Positions 37,017-49,430 are shown, numbered from the stretch's first letter. The stretch: DNA of 64,000 nucleotides from Pontederia crassipes (GCA_030549335.1 CM060189.1:29721001-29785000); one strand, 5' to 3'. Made by a program: numbers and translations. Notes: generated by a model not told the origin, from the letters alone.

Positions 37017-40000
37017 TTACAGTCGGGAGTCTCCAAGCAAGAGTGCTTTCACGATGGCATTGCCCATTCCATCTGCGAATGGGAACATATGCCCGGCGGT
37101 CTCGAGCTCATGATACTGAATCCAAGGATGCTTTTGGCTGATATATCGCGAGAGCGCGACTGGCGCAACGGCATCTTCAACACCATGCCACAGGTGAACT
37201 GAACCCTCGCCGCTGGGGAATGGATTCTCAAGTTCCAGGGGGTCAAACTTCCAGCTCCCAAAGCCGACTGTGAGATCGCGATGGACCGACTCAAATTCTC
37301 CTTGTTGCCTTACCTGCGCCTGATAACGCCAAACAATTAATACATGCTTTGGAAGTAACTTTTATTAAACATTAGCATGATGAAGGCAACATTAGAGGTT
37401 CAAGTACTTCGGCACACTAAATTTAACAAGATTGCCTTCCAAAGGAAACTGATGTGGACAAATTCCGTTTCCTCCAACAAAAATGTGTTCCTGGATACAC
37501 TGATGTGACGAATAAGAAACATGTTTTCCAGGGAAGTGTTCTTATGAAATAGGGACACAAAAGTGTGTGCCTGGATACACTTATGAACAAAAATAAACCA
37601 GGACCATAGACACTTTATAGTAGGAAAAGTAAGAACCATAGTTGTAGTATGGCTCCATGTTTTACATGAACGGTTGCTCCAGTTTCGAAGTACACTATTC
37701 ATAAATTCTTTACAACAAAAATCAGAAAAATATAGTTTACCTACATTGATCTCTAGATAAACATGATGCGACTACTTACAGGTTATGAGTTGCATGCTTA
37801 ATTCCATTTTGCTCATAAGAAGAAAGAGAACACCAGGACAATTCTAAATTGCAAATGTCTATGATGTACCAATTTACTAATATAGGTAAAAAATACCTAG
37901 TTTTCCTGACCAAACCAATGCACCATTTATTGCCAAGTGTTTGTAGTGCCATTCAACTTTCAGCGGGCTATAAATATTTTCACTTTTTGCTGAGTAAAAA
38001 TCTTTAAGGTTGAGGCTTTGGACATTGGAAAAAGAAACCTCCAGTTTATTTGTCTTTTCCTCTCTTTTTTTCACGTCAAGAGGATGTCAATAGTTGTCTC
38101 TCTTTTGTTTAATGTAGACTGCATAACGGAGTTTTGTTGGACTTAGGTCGCATGGTTTTGAGGCTCATAAAGAATCATGATTTCTTGGTCGGATATCTAA
38201 CAGTACAATCATTGCCAACAAAACAAAAAACATAATGTTTTATTAGTATGCAGCTGAATAATGCAAACTACTGCTTGCAAGTCGAAACTTCCATTAACTG
38301 CTTTTGTGTGAAACTTCTAACAAACTTAAGGTCCAGGATGAGGGTGCAAATATGATAAAATAAAATCCTTCATGTTTCTTTGACTACTGAACATGTATGG
38401 GTAAACACGAAGGAAAATACAAATGTTTTTTTTTTGAGAGGAAGGAAATGTTGAATTTAAGTTTTAATGACATATAAAATTATATTTTAATGATACAAAT
38501 CGAGAAAGATTAAAGTTAAAATGCTGAAAAAGTTTAAAGAAAAAGGAATAACTTTATGCACTACACTTTGATTAAATAATTAACTATGATCCTATTAGAT
38601 TTTGGATTAATCATAAATATCAAAGTTGTAGAGAATTCTGTTAGCTTTTCATAGAATAAAAAATTATCTCATTTGGATAATTGTGCAAAACGTTATGCCT
38701 AAAATAGTGCAGGGCGGTCGACCTGCCGACTGGAAGATGAATCGACCGGTCCTGAACATGGGTCGACCAATCCAAAACACAGGTCGACCGATTAGTGCAA
38801 AAAATGCCCAATTTCAACAAGCAAAATGTCGAGATTGTATCGGTCGAGGTACCAGTCAATCGATCTAAAACACAAGTCGACCGGACAGTGCAGAATTCAT
38901 CAACGGTCATATTTTTCATAAAAGAAAATGTACCGGTCGACCAGTCTCCGAGTCTAATGAACAATAACGGTCAAATTTGAAGGAGAAAAGTGTGGAATGA
39001 TTTTTGGACGACTTTCTCACTTGCTAAAGCCTATAAAAGAAGTGTCAAAGCCAGAAGGAAATGCATCCATCCAAACATTGAAGCAAAACTTCAAGAAATC
39101 AAAAGAAGATCATTTCTGTTATCATTTAGAGCTTTTTTTCTTTTTCTCTTCTCTTCTTGTGAGTGTTCTATTATAAAAGAGAAACTATTTTTCAGAAAGA
39201 TTGTAAGAGCTCCTATGTAAAAGAGGTTCCAAATCTTACCTCTTGAGCGAGATAAAAGATTAATTTTCTAGGAGGAGAGGTTATCTTGCCTCTCGAAGCG
39301 GAGAAAATGTGGTTAATGTAAAAGGCTTTCTTTCTTGCCCCATTTGAAACAAATGAAGTGCTTAGTGGAATCTCCGACGGTCTCGAGGTCGAGAAGTCGG
39401 AGTGGGGACGTAGGCCAAGGTGTGGCTGAATCTCATCAATAACCACCGTGTGTTTGTGTTTGATTTTCTCTCTCTCACTCCCTCTCGCATTATGTTTATG
39501 ATTTGAATTGCAAAGGTTTTAAGAATCGATTTTAAGCTACCACGACGATTTTCGTAAAATTGGTATTTTCGTAAAATTGCAAAGCTATCTCATGAACATG
39601 GATAAATGAATGCGAAATGGCATCGTATGATCCATGTAACCGACCCCACCTAGTGGGATAAGGCTTTGTTGTTGTTGTTTGTTGATATTTTCGATTGAAC
39701 ACCAATTCACTCCCCCCCTCTTGGTGCCCTTTAGGATCCTACAATTGATATCAGAGCGGGTTGCTCTTGTTTTAAGATCTAATCATTTTTAGATCTAATC
39801 GTTTTAAGATTTGATCATATTGTTTTAAGATTTAACAATTTTTAAGAGCCATGGCATCAAGTGGAATTAGTTTTGCCGAAGGGCAATCAATTAGTCATCC
39901 TCCCCTTTTAAATGCATCAAATTTTGCATATTAGAAAATTAGAATTCAAGCATATATTTGTTCTATTGATATCGACATGTGGGACATAGTTGAAAAGGGT

Positions 40001-43000
40001 TATTATGTTCAAGAAAAATTACCTACTGATTCTAAAGAAAAAGAAAAGATTTTTTCAAAACTTGATTGAAAAGCCAAAAATATATTTTATTGCGCTTTGG
40101 ATTCATGTAGCCGACCCCACCTAGTGGGATAAGGCTTTGTTGTTGTTGTTGTTGTTGTTGTGCGCTTTGGATTCAACGGAGTTTAATCGAATTTCAAGTT
40201 ATGAAACTGCAACCGATATTTGGGAAAAGCTCATCACTAAAGAACCGACAAAGTTAAAGAATCTAGATTGAATATTTTAAACCATAAATGATAATGAATA
40301 TTTTTTTAAAATACATGATAATGAATCCATAAATGATATGATAGCTCAGTTTAATGATATTTTGAATGGCTTAACTTCATTGGGCGAGCCAAGAACTAAC
40401 CCCCAAAAAGTGAAAAATATTCTCAGGTCTCTCTCCTCCAAATGACATACGAAAAGGACCGTGATCGAAGAAAAAGATCTAAACGAATTGGATTTTGATG
40501 ATCTAATTAGTTCACTTCTAACCTATGAGATCTCAATCCAAGAAGATCAAGAAGAAAAAACTCCCAAAAAGAAAACATTAGCATTAAAAGAAAATATAAA
40601 AGAAGAAGACTAAAGTGAAGAAGAAGTGGACGAAAGAAGACTCGCCCGCTACACAAGAAAATTAGATAAGTATCTCAAGTTGGTGAAAAAGAAAGAGAAA
40701 AATGAAAAGCCTACCCAAAGATCATACAAAAATCACAAAGAAAAGACTTCTCAGAAAGATAAAAAAAATGTGAAGAATCTAGTGAAACAAGTGATTCGTC
40801 AAGCTCTTCTAGTGACGAAGCATACCTATGCTTTATGGCACACGACGATGATGTAATTTCTAATCCTTCAAATTCAAATTATGACTCATCGAACTCTTCC
40901 GAAGAAAATATTTCTTTAGATGTGAATAAAGAACTCTCCTCCCTTATAAAAAAATATTTCTCAATTAAAGAGAAAATGAAAAATTAATACATGAGATTGA
41001 AAAATTAAAAGAATAAAAGAATACATGTCTTATGGAAAATGAAAAACTAAGAAATGAAATTGATACTTTGGAAATTACACATGCTTGCAAAATTGTAAAA
41101 CTAGCATGTTCTTTAGAAAAAGTAAAGAAGAAAAATAATCTTTTGAAAAATTCACAAAATAAGACTACTTGAGAAAAAATAATCTTAGGAAATACTTTGA
41201 AAATGAAAACTCATATTGGAAATCCAATCATCCCTTTAATAGAAAATCACAATTCAAATGTTTTACATGTAGTTTTTATGGTCAAGAAAATCAACACAAC
41301 ATGACATGATTTGAGTTACAAAATGAACTTTGACTAACAAAATTGAACCCAAAGAAGTTTGGATACCAAAATTTAAATAATTGCTTTTCAAGTGTGCCTC
41401 ACATGTAAAGTAAAGGAGGAATTGGAAATGTAAAGGCACAAAGATTATGGTAAAAGTATCATCTATCTTTGATTTCACTAAAAAATTCAAAATTACTATT
41501 TCTTTGAAAAAAAAGAACATATAAAATTGGTAATAGTGATAGAGGGAGCCTACTAAACTTTATTTTGACATATCACGGATATCATTGTTGTATCAAAGTT
41601 TTATGCCATATTTTGATTATTGTTTTTTGGCTCTCATCAAATGATTTTCATTTTACCATTATAAAATAGTCATAAATTTAGGAGGAGTTATTTCTTCATA
41701 TACAAATTATTCTTTTTTATGAAACAAAAGGGAGAGAAATATGATTTGAATATCACTTTATATGAAAGTTAAGTGTTAGGAGGAGTAAAATTAATTTTAC
41801 AACTTATTTTACAACTTTATCGCAACTTATACATTTTTCATATTTCTCGGTTTTTCATCAAAAAGGGGGAGATTGATAGATCTAAATTTTAATGACATAT
41901 AAAATTATATTTTGATGATATAAACCGAGAAAGATTAAAGTTAAAATGCTGAAAAAGTTTAAAAAAAAAAGGAATAACTTTATACACTACACTTTAATTA
42001 ACTATGATCCTATTAGATTTTGGATTAATCATAAATATATAGAGAATTCTGTTAACTTTCTATAGAATAAAAAATCATCTCATTTGGATAACTGCGCAAA
42101 AAGTTATGCCTAAAATAGTGCAGGGCGGTCGACTTTCGGCTAGAAGACCAGTCGAATGGGATCGACCGGTCCAGAACACAGGTCGATCAGTCAGTGCAAA
42201 AAACGTCCAATTTCAATAAGTAGAATGTCGAGACGGTCGAGGTACCGGTCGACCAATCTAAAACACAGGTCGAACGGACAGTACAGAATTCACCAACGGT
42301 CATATTTTTCATAAAAGAAAGTGTACCGGTCGATCGGCCTCCTAGTCTAATGAACAGTAACGGTCAAATTTGAAGGAGAAAAGTGTGGAATGATTTTTGA
42401 TGACTTTCTCACTTCCTAAAGCCTATAAAAGGAGTGCCAAAGCCAGAAGAAAATACATCCATCCAAACAATGAAGCAAAACTTCAAGAAATCAAAAGAAG
42501 ATCATTTCTCTTAAAGTTATCATTTAGAACTTTCTTTCTTTCTCTTCTCTTCTTGTGAGTGTTCTATTGTAAAAGAGAGAAACTATTTTTCAGAAAGATT
42601 GTAAGAGCTCTTGTGTAAGAGGAGTTCCAAATCTTACCTCTTGAGCGAGAGAAAAAATTAGCTTCCTAGGAGGAGAGGTTGCCTTGACTCTTGAAGCGGA
42701 AAAAAGGTGGTTGATGTAAAGGGATTTCTTCCTTGCCCAATTTGGAACAAAGGAATTGCTTAGTGGAATCTTCGGCGGTCTCGAGGTCGAGAAGTCGGAG
42801 CGGGGACGTAGGCCAAAGTGTGGCCAAACTATCGATTTCTCTCTCTCACTCCCTCTCGCATTATGTTTATGATTTGAATTGCAAAGGTTTTAAGAATTGA
42901 TTTTAAGCTTCCGCGACGATTTTCATAAAATCGATATTTTCGGTTGAACACCAATTCACCCCCCCCTCTTGGTGCCCTTTGGGATCCCGAACAAGGAAAA

Positions 43001-45653
43001 AAGCAATCAGATAATTCCATTTGGACAGATTCACCAAACAAACTCAATTTGGAATATTATTTTTCAGATGGCATGCTGAAAAATGCTGCTGCGATGCCAG
43101 ACCTTTCATTCAAATTAAGACTATTATCTTTATCATCATTACCACAAATGACAGTACAACACTACCAGATTAGGCTGAAAATGCTGCAGCAATGTCAGGT
43201 CTTTCATTCAAATTAAGACTATTATGAGAAGATTCAATGACAAGATAATCATTGTGTTCTATAATTCCACATGTTCTTTGTTCTTTTCATTTTTCTCTTG
43301 CTCTTAAGAATAAATTAAGAGACAAAAAACATATTTTGTAACAATTTTAATCTTCGCTCAACATTTAACCCTCAAGAATTTACATGTCTCTATTTACATA
43401 TGCCTCCTAAATTTAAGCATGCAAAATAAAAGTTCAATGACAACGGAAATGTACCTTGTGATCTTTAGTTGATAACATAGCCAAAATCCCCTTGTCTTGA
43501 GCAGATAGACCATCAAGCAAGTTAGTAATGGCACTCGAAGCAGGAAATAAGTTTTGAGTATTCCACCAATATGCTAACCAAGGGGCGTAATGAGAAACTC
43601 GGTATGCCCACTGGTCTTGTACAAGTTGCCCCTTAAATGCCTCTTTGGATATATTGGCAGGAAAACCAGGCCACCAGTAATTGGAGATGGGGGCAACTAT
43701 TGCTGCCCCTGCAAGCCTATGATAATTTAAATTGTTTAAGATATAGAAAAAATTGACAATGTGAGATCTAAAGTAAGTAAAGCATTGGTTGACGAAAATT
43801 TTTTACCAAAAAATTCTCAAAGAACAATACATAATTGAAGTGACGTTAGAGTTGAACATTTTTCATCAGTCATACAAACATATTCCTTGAAAGAAACTAT
43901 GGATGCTAAGTTAAAGCATAGTTCTAAGATGCAGTACCCTATGTCAGGCTATATTTTTAACAGGTTGTACCTTTAAGTAATCACAAAATAAACTTTTACT
44001 CAGTGATGTTCATACACCCTTACTCCAAATGAAACAAGAAGATGATGTAATGCATTTCATTTCAGTTGTGAAACGATAAATTTTTTTATTTGAGGAGAAA
44101 GTGCAATGATAACTTAATTAATCAATTTCTTCACTCATACTTGCTTTTGAGGGAATTCTTCACCCAGATACTAAAGGTGTGTCATCAGTTCTGATACTAG
44201 TTGTGTTTATAACCTTCTAACGGGCAATTAAACTTTGTGGAATGATCCTTTTGTGGCCCTTGGGATGAAGATCTTCATATTTACAAATCATTTGTTAAAT
44301 ACTTGTTGAAACACATGTTTCATAAGTTTTCCAAAACCTTACCCTAGTGCATGACAAAAGAATGAAATACCATGTACGATTCCTAGTAAGTCTTTCCAAA
44401 CAGAACTGAAGATTTGCCATGGACAGATTATATAATGGAGTTTCCAAGATGATGATACTACTATTATAGTCATTCAAACATTGTGATATATCATAGTACC
44501 AGACAGATAAATGATACCTATTAGAGAGATATTTCAAAGTTGCCCAAGTAAACTCTCCACCAAAAGAGTGTCCAATCACATAAAACTTCTTTCCAAGCTC
44601 CAAACTGTTGGCAAGTTCTTCTACATCCAAAGCAGTGCTTATCTCTGACTGCTTTGGGTTTGGATCACTCTCTCCATACCCTGCTCTGTCGAATGACAAT
44701 ATGTAGATCCCTAATCCTTCAATCAGATCCTGCAAGAATATAAATGATTGAACTGAATTTTATTGAGATGACTTCAGGCCAGAGACATTAAGAAAATAAG
44801 AAAAGTACCTGTGATACAGGAAACACATCATATTTGCACGAATCAATGCCATGGATAAAAATGATCTTGTATTTAGCCTTATCTTTAGGTAAACCATGTT
44901 CGGCGTAGGACAAATGCCTTCCATCCTTCAGCTTAATTCTTGATGATGTAATTGGAGGTCCATTCACAGATCCACATATCTTAGAGGGTGGAGGCTTAAT
45001 TACCTGATAGGTCCAGGCTACCACAACAACCAAAACTAACAATGACAATTTTCTAACTATTCCTGAAATGCAACAGAAGCAGAAATATTAGATTCTGACA
45101 GATGGAGAAACTAGAAAAGTAGATCACAAATTGACAACTTTTCTCCAAAATTTTCAGAATAATATTAAAACAGATAAAACTTTAAGAAATATAAAAAAAC
45201 AATTTTTTGAACCTTGTACTTTTGAGTAGACCAATTATTTCTCCACAAGTAAATATCTGTTGTTCACATCTTTAACTAAAACACCAGTTGCACCTTTTGC
45301 ATTAAATCACAACTGCCTCATAATGAAATGAATTAACGAAGAAGAGCGTAGCCTTATACTTAATGACCCGATCTCGGGAACTCTTCTTCCTACCTAAACT
45401 ATGACGCCATGGCCATCAGCAGGGAAGAAGAACATTAATAAAGCTCTCGTTTTTACCACTAACATCAACTACAAATCCTTAGTCGAAGCGCATAAACACG
45501 GAAAAAATTAGCCGAGACAGCTCCGTTTGATGATTTTTCTAAGGATGAAGAACCGCAAGAGATACCCGGAGGAAGCTGGAAAGATGATGGATTCTGATTT
45601 CTCCGGGTGTGGGCGCGCGCCGATGCGGCCGAGATTTTTCGCGGAGCGGCCAT
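37017..45653 (-). CDS. Alpha/beta hydrolase superfamily protein, tandem copy 2
   Basis: Exons on the - strand: 45653-45566, 45062-44809, 44729-44518, 43716-43455, 37313-37017, 370 aa. Exon 1 encodes MAAPRKISAASARAHTRR, a basic cytosolic N-terminus, and joins in phase 1 to a membrane-anchor exon (LSLLVLVVVVAWTYQVI). Triad: Ser169 in GHSFGG, Asp319 in GVEDAVAP, His347 in TAGHMF. Exon 3 has the same 212-nt length and phases as its counterpart in copy 1, so the two are tandem duplicates, but here all introns are GT-AG. The last intron, 6141 bp, contains a complete LTR element and SINEs, yet splice sites and frame remain intact. The acceptor before exon 5 has an in-frame alternative 6 bp upstream (adding Ala-Gln). 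Substrate unknown. Exon 1 rests on phase, composition and family N-terminus memory, so it is less certain. Confidence 0.85.
38449..39743 (+). mobile_element. 5' LTR of non-autonomous copia-like element
   Basis: It starts TGTTGAATTTAAG and ends GATCCTACA. It matches the copy at 41874-42993 along its length, apart from a SINE insertion at 39572-39681. A 6-bp repeat AGGAAA flanks the element (38443-38448 and 42994-42999). A tRNA-Met-type primer site follows at 39746 (TGATATCAGAGC). The LTR contains a cluster of GGTCGACC motifs at about 38713-38945. Confidence 0.88.
39572..39681 (+). mobile_element. 5'-truncated SINE in the 5' LTR
   Basis: The segment ends CCTAGTGGGATAAGGC and TTTGTTGTTGTTGTTT. 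It is absent from the sister LTR and is flanked by TTGGTATTTTCG (39560-39571) and TTGATATTTTCG (39682-39693), a 12-bp target duplication with one difference. Confidence 0.85.
39851..41200 (+). pseudogene. Degenerate gag of the copia-like element
   Basis: Starting at the ATG at 39851 the frame reads MASSGISFAEGQSISHPPLL, NASNFAY, KIRIQAYICSIDIDMWDIVE, then TEFNRISSYETATDIWEKL and a Lys/Glu-rich coiled-coil-like tail. This is the retrotransposon gag (UBN2-type) pattern of long copia elements. Several stops and frameshifts and a SINE insertion interrupt it. No protease, integrase, RT or RNase H follows, so the element could only have moved with help from another copy. Confidence 0.8.
40106..40160 (+). 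mobile_element. 5'-truncated SINE in gag
   Basis: Only the 3' end (GTAGCCGACCCCACCTAGTG, then the TTG-repeat tail) is present. It is flanked by a perfect 15-bp target duplication TGCGCTTTGGATTCA at 40091-40105 and 40161-40175, direct evidence of target-primed retrotransposition. Confidence 0.93.
41874..42993 (+). mobile_element. 3' LTR of non-autonomous copia-like element
   Basis: It is preceded by the polypurine tract AAAAAGGGGGAGATT. It matches the 5' LTR without the SINE insertion. It ends ATCCCGAACA, followed by AGGAAA. Confidence 0.88.
43060..43220. repeat. Short direct duplication in hydrolase 2 intron
   Basis: Two imperfect copies (GCTGAAAAATGCTGCTGCGA and GCTGAAAATGCTGCAGCAAT, both followed by CTTTCATTCAAATTAAGACT) lie about 115 bp apart. 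Confidence 0.85.
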
Positions 45654-45659
45654 TTCGGT

Positions 45660-46911
45660 GGGGCTCTACAGGAGACGGAGATTTCGACAAACTACAAGAA
45701 GTCGAGAAAGGCTCGGACTTTGGAGATCTCGGAGGGAATTATGGAAGATTTTTTTGCCTTTTGGAGGAATTTGATCAGGCAGATCTATAGATTTGTTAAG
45801 AAGCTGCGCCTGTCCGAAGAGTTTTAAAAAATATGCTAATAAAATAATATATATAGATCTAAAATATATACTCACGGAAGATATATATATACATATATAT
45901 ATATATGAAATGTAAGGGGGTGTTCATAGTTCATACTTTTATAATTTACAATATTTATTTGCTTTTTAAGCATTATATATTCCAGATCTGTAAAAATGTC
46001 AAAACTCAAAAGTGGGATTAGTACACAACGATGAGCATTTCCGCACAAAGGAGCGGTGCAGCTTTATCCCTTTACCAGAATAAAGCAATGAAATTACTTA
46101 AAATTCTGAGGAAAAAGTAGTTTAGTATTTTTAATGAATTCCAAATGGAATTTACCCTTTTTTAAGTTTATGAAATTTGATACCTGAAATATTTATATTC
46201 GTCTTTTATCTAACTTTTATTATATTCAAACGCAAATAATCACAATGATAGAATCGACAGGAAATTTTAGCTCCAAATTTAATAGTGATCAAATAGTCAT
46301 AAAAGCCTGTCTAGCGAGTAAACGTTGTTGTGAAATAGTGCATTTCCACATTTCTTTTTCCTTTTTTTTTGTGTTGTTAAGTGCCGCACCATTGAAAATT
46401 TGGCGCGGGAAAAAATTGATTGCTACTTAACAATAAACATATAAACGACTATTATATTATTTGAATAATTTGAAATTTAATCTTTGCTTTAACTTAATTT
46501 ATAATTATTTTATCATATAAGTCCACGAATGTACGCTTAAGATTTGATAACTAAAATTGATCCGGAGATGATGTCAATAAAATGATAAGCTCATGTCAAG
46601 TGTTTTTTTGTGACGATTTTACACGTATTTTTCTTTGTTTTTTCAATATATTTCTTTACCAATAGTCTAAATAATAATTGATGATAATAAAAATATGATT
46701 TAAATTATCAACAATAATTATATTCATCATTTTAAAAATTTTATGAACCTATGCATGTTATTATAATTCATAAGAGATATAATTATTTTTTTATAACTTT
46801 TTACGTTATAAAATTATTTTTTATTATTATCAATTATCCTCTACACTATTGATGAAAAAAGATATAAAAAATAAAAAAAGTATGTGTAAAGTCGGTTAAC
46901 ATGTACTTCAA

Positions 46912-46913
<2 letters not shown>
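45660..46913. other. Upstream region of hydrolase 2, AT-rich
   Basis: The first few hundred bases likely hold the hydrolase 2 5' UTR and promoter. There is an (AT)n tract at about 45880-45906. The rest is AT-rich with no coding signal. Confidence 0.45.

Positions 46914-46953
<40 letters not shown>
46914..46953. repeat. (AT)n microsatellite
   Basis: An uninterrupted AT run lies immediately left of the captured-gene mosaic. Confidence 0.95.
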
Positions 46954-46954
<1 letters not shown>

Positions 46955-47088
46955 TATAATGAAGTTGCAACGCCTCTTAAGGGTAACATTGTGAAACGCC
47001 CACATCCCATTCGTTCATTTTAAATTAACGTTCGAGATCAAAACCGCTTACTAAAACTAAAATTGGGTGGCTGATCCGTCCACCATCT

Positions 47089-47345
47089 CATGTTTCGACG
47101 TCATCTCGCCTTCCATTTCTCCGGCTCACGCTACAACATCTTCATCTCCGACCACCACCTCACCCACGAGGCCCTCATCATGAGACCGCCCCAAGCCTTC
47201 CTCTTCGTTGCCTTTGCTCCGCAACGGTCGGCACTACATCAGTTGGGCGTCCAATGGCCCAGTGTGGTGGCTCCTCCGTCGCAACCTCATCTCGGAGATG
47301 CAGTCAGGATGCAGCAAAAGCGCAAGGAGATCTACACCCCCTTGA
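47089..47345 (+). pseudogene. Cytochrome P450 5' fragment (CYP89-like)
   Basis: Frames on the + strand read HFSGSRYNIFISDHHLTHEA and, after a shift, RHYISWASNGPVWWLLRRNL then ISEMQSG. They resemble the N-terminal third of CYP89-type P450s (IFISD...AHRAL; SA.YGPLWRLLRRNLTSE). There is no heme-binding region and the frame is broken. It is part of a mosaic with the adjacent - strand fragments. The subfamily is from memory of motifs, not a search. Confidence 0.65.
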
Positions 47346-47397
47346 TCCACGCCCGAAGAGAGCACGAGTGTGGTGGGAACTAATGTGGAGGAGGAGG

Positions 47398-47695
47398 TCA
47401 GGGAGGAAGACCTGCATCCTGTACCTGAAGCTCCTCTTCCCCGAGCTTTCCCTTTCTGTGTGGCTCCAAGGTGAACAGAGAGTCCACGTAGGCCTCACCG
47501 ACGAGGCTAATCATCTCACACGGCAAGTTGGGGTCATTCTTGCCCCCGCTCTCCACGAACGCTCTGCGTGCGCGCACCAACAACAACAAGCATTTCATCT
47601 GCCGCTTTTGCAACTTCTTCGCCTTCGTGAGCTGCTCCCGGAATAGGGGAGTGAAGATGGGGAGGAACTCTGGCAGCTTGAGCATGGATACGAAG
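47398..47695 (-). pseudogene. Cytochrome P450 central fragment (CYP89-like)
   Basis: The - strand frame reads VSMLKLPEFLPIFTPLFREQ, LLLVRARRAFVESGGK, AYVDSLFTLE and GKLGEEEL, matching the linker before helix I in CYP89/CYP77-type P450s (LIRARR...YVDSLF.LE...KLGEEE). The I-helix motif and heme region are missing. It abuts an aldolase fragment directly at its 5' side. Confidence 0.72.
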
Positions 47696-48011
47696 CGCAC
47701 GTCGACCTCCTAGTAATTGGCGCAGCGCTTGCCGAGATTGTCGTGACCCTGTGGTGATCCCGCTGTCTCGATGGTTCCCTTGTCCACCTTGATACTGGAA
47801 AGGACACCGCCTTCCTTCAGAACCTCGACGAATTCCCAGTCATCATTGTTTTGGTAGATGGTTTCATCGAAAAGGATCGCATGCAGAAGAGGAGCTCGTG
47901 CAAAGCTCGACGAGTGATCTCGACATTCTCCATGCTGGTGAGTTGCTTGCCAACGGTGCCGGTGGATTCATGAGCCGCGAGTATGTCCTTCCCAGGGGTG
48001 CCAATGTAGGC
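47696..48011 (-). pseudogene. Fructose-bisphosphate aldolase N-terminal fragment
   Basis: [20 protein letters not shown] and then [14 protein letters not shown] are clear class I aldolase N-terminal sequence (family: [20 protein letters not shown]). The normal catalytic-region Asp is His here. After a frameshift it continues [29 protein letters not shown] and LGKRCANY, followed by a stop. It is a fragment without the lysine active-site half. Confidence 0.88.
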
Positions 48012-48200
48012 TGGCGAAGAGGGGACCCCGCTGGACGAGGGCCTCATGCATGAGATCGGCGGAGGTGATGATGAGAGGATGCGTTGCCCATGCGCATATT
48101 GGTGAAGATGGGGCCGATAATGCTTGCGCAGGTCGCGGACGACGTACATGAAAGGTTGCCGACGTACATGAGGACCATCAGGAAGAGGTTGCTCACATAC
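48000..48200 (-). pseudogene. Cytochrome P450 N-terminal fragment (CYP77-like)
   Basis: Across two frames it reads [14 protein letters not shown], then [11 protein letters not shown], then [18 protein letters not shown] and PLFAS, which matches the region after the proline hinge of CYP77-type P450s. It is frameshifted and fused head-on to the aldolase fragment. Confidence 0.75.
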
Positions 48201-49014
48201 AAGCGGATTGGACAGCTGAAGAGCAGTTTTGATCTGAGCCACTTATTTAAAATGGACATGTCAGATTCAAGCGTTGCACAGTGTTTCACGGAGAGGGTGT
48301 TCCACAACCATTAAATATATAATAAGGTTAGGTAGTATGCAATCAATTTTTGTATAACTAATATGCAACCAATAAATCAAGATCGTTAGATCATAATTGT
48401 ATGGTTAAGATACATTGATGGACAATAATTATACAATGCATATTCTCATGAATTTGGAAGTCATCAATTGAAATCAAACAAAAAAGACAGGAAAAGATAA
48501 ATGATATAAAGAATCTTTCCTACCATCATATCTCTAATTTGAGCTTGACATGAATTATGGCGTTTGTGAAAGAATATAGAAATGCCATATGCAGCTCTAG
48601 GCGGAGATAAAATTTCAAATGTGAAATATGTTTAAGTTTAATTTTGAACTCTAGACATATTTAAGTGAGAAAAAACTATTTTATTTAACTGTTATAAGCA
48701 GCAGTGAATTAGTGCAAAAGAGATCACATGCATATATTTGGAAAATCACTTAAAAAATGGGCCACAACCCATTGGTCTGCCTAAATTCAAAGTGATTGAA
48801 TGAGAAAAATATATCTATTTAGAAATATCTCAATAATTAGGAAAACTTAGATTTTAAATAGGATTTAATGAGATGCTCCCTATTTAGTGATTGACGGCAA
48901 ATAATTTGGAGTGCGATTTAGCAAGAACTAAAGATGGTTCAATCTCGGTTCAGCGATTCGCCCCCTCGTCGCAGAGCACATGGTAAGATCATTGTCTCCA
49001 TCCTACAGTTCAAT

Positions 49015-49430
49015 CACCCTCATCGGCGAGCAAGCACTTCTCGATGGATTTCATAGTGAACTACTCCTTGGTCGCTGGTGCCGGATGATCCCGAAGCAGC
49101 CATGCCCGACCTCCTCGTCGATATAGCCTTAATGTTCTCCTCTACGATGGCGGCCGCCTCGGGCTCAAGCACAAGAACGTCTTCTTGGACGGTGATGTGG
49201 TCGCTAAGGTCCTCGCCATTGCAAAGCTTGAGGACAAGGTGGATCCAGTCCTCATCTTCGTAGACGGCGGTGAGCTCCCCCACGTGTGGGTTCGCCCCCT
49301 CATCGAAGACAGCGTAATGGGCATTGGACTTGCAATCAGTGCACTTGCGATTGAGCTCGTCAGTGCACTTGCGATTGAGCTCGTCAGTGAGCAGACGCTT
49401 GTCGATGGATTTCACAGTGAACTACTCCCC
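49015..49430 (-). pseudogene. Captured PEPC-kinase (PPCK-like) fragment, copy 1
   Basis: The - strand frame reads FTVKSIDKRLLTDELNRKC, NPHVGELTAVYEDEDWIHLV and LKLCNGEDLSDHITVQ. This follows the N-lobe of plant phosphoenolpyruvate carboxylase kinase (KSIDKRLL..., NPHVVQIHDVYEDDTHLHMVLDLC..GDLFDRI). The catalytic loop and C-lobe are absent. A 24-bp unit (GATTGAGCTCGTCAGTGCAC) is duplicated at about 49347-49394. Confidence 0.75.

Noticed and set aside
36926..37141. + strand frames over 36.9-37.2 kb
   Set aside because: Antisense of the last exon of hydrolase 2.
45048..45048. Start for hydrolase 2 at MSLLVLVV
   Set aside because: The codon is TTG; the exon continues upstream to an acceptor at 45063 and joins a proper ATG exon at 45653.
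47254..47646. 130-codon + strand frame over the mosaic
   Set aside because: It crosses the junction of oppositely oriented P450 fragments and has no coherent similarity.
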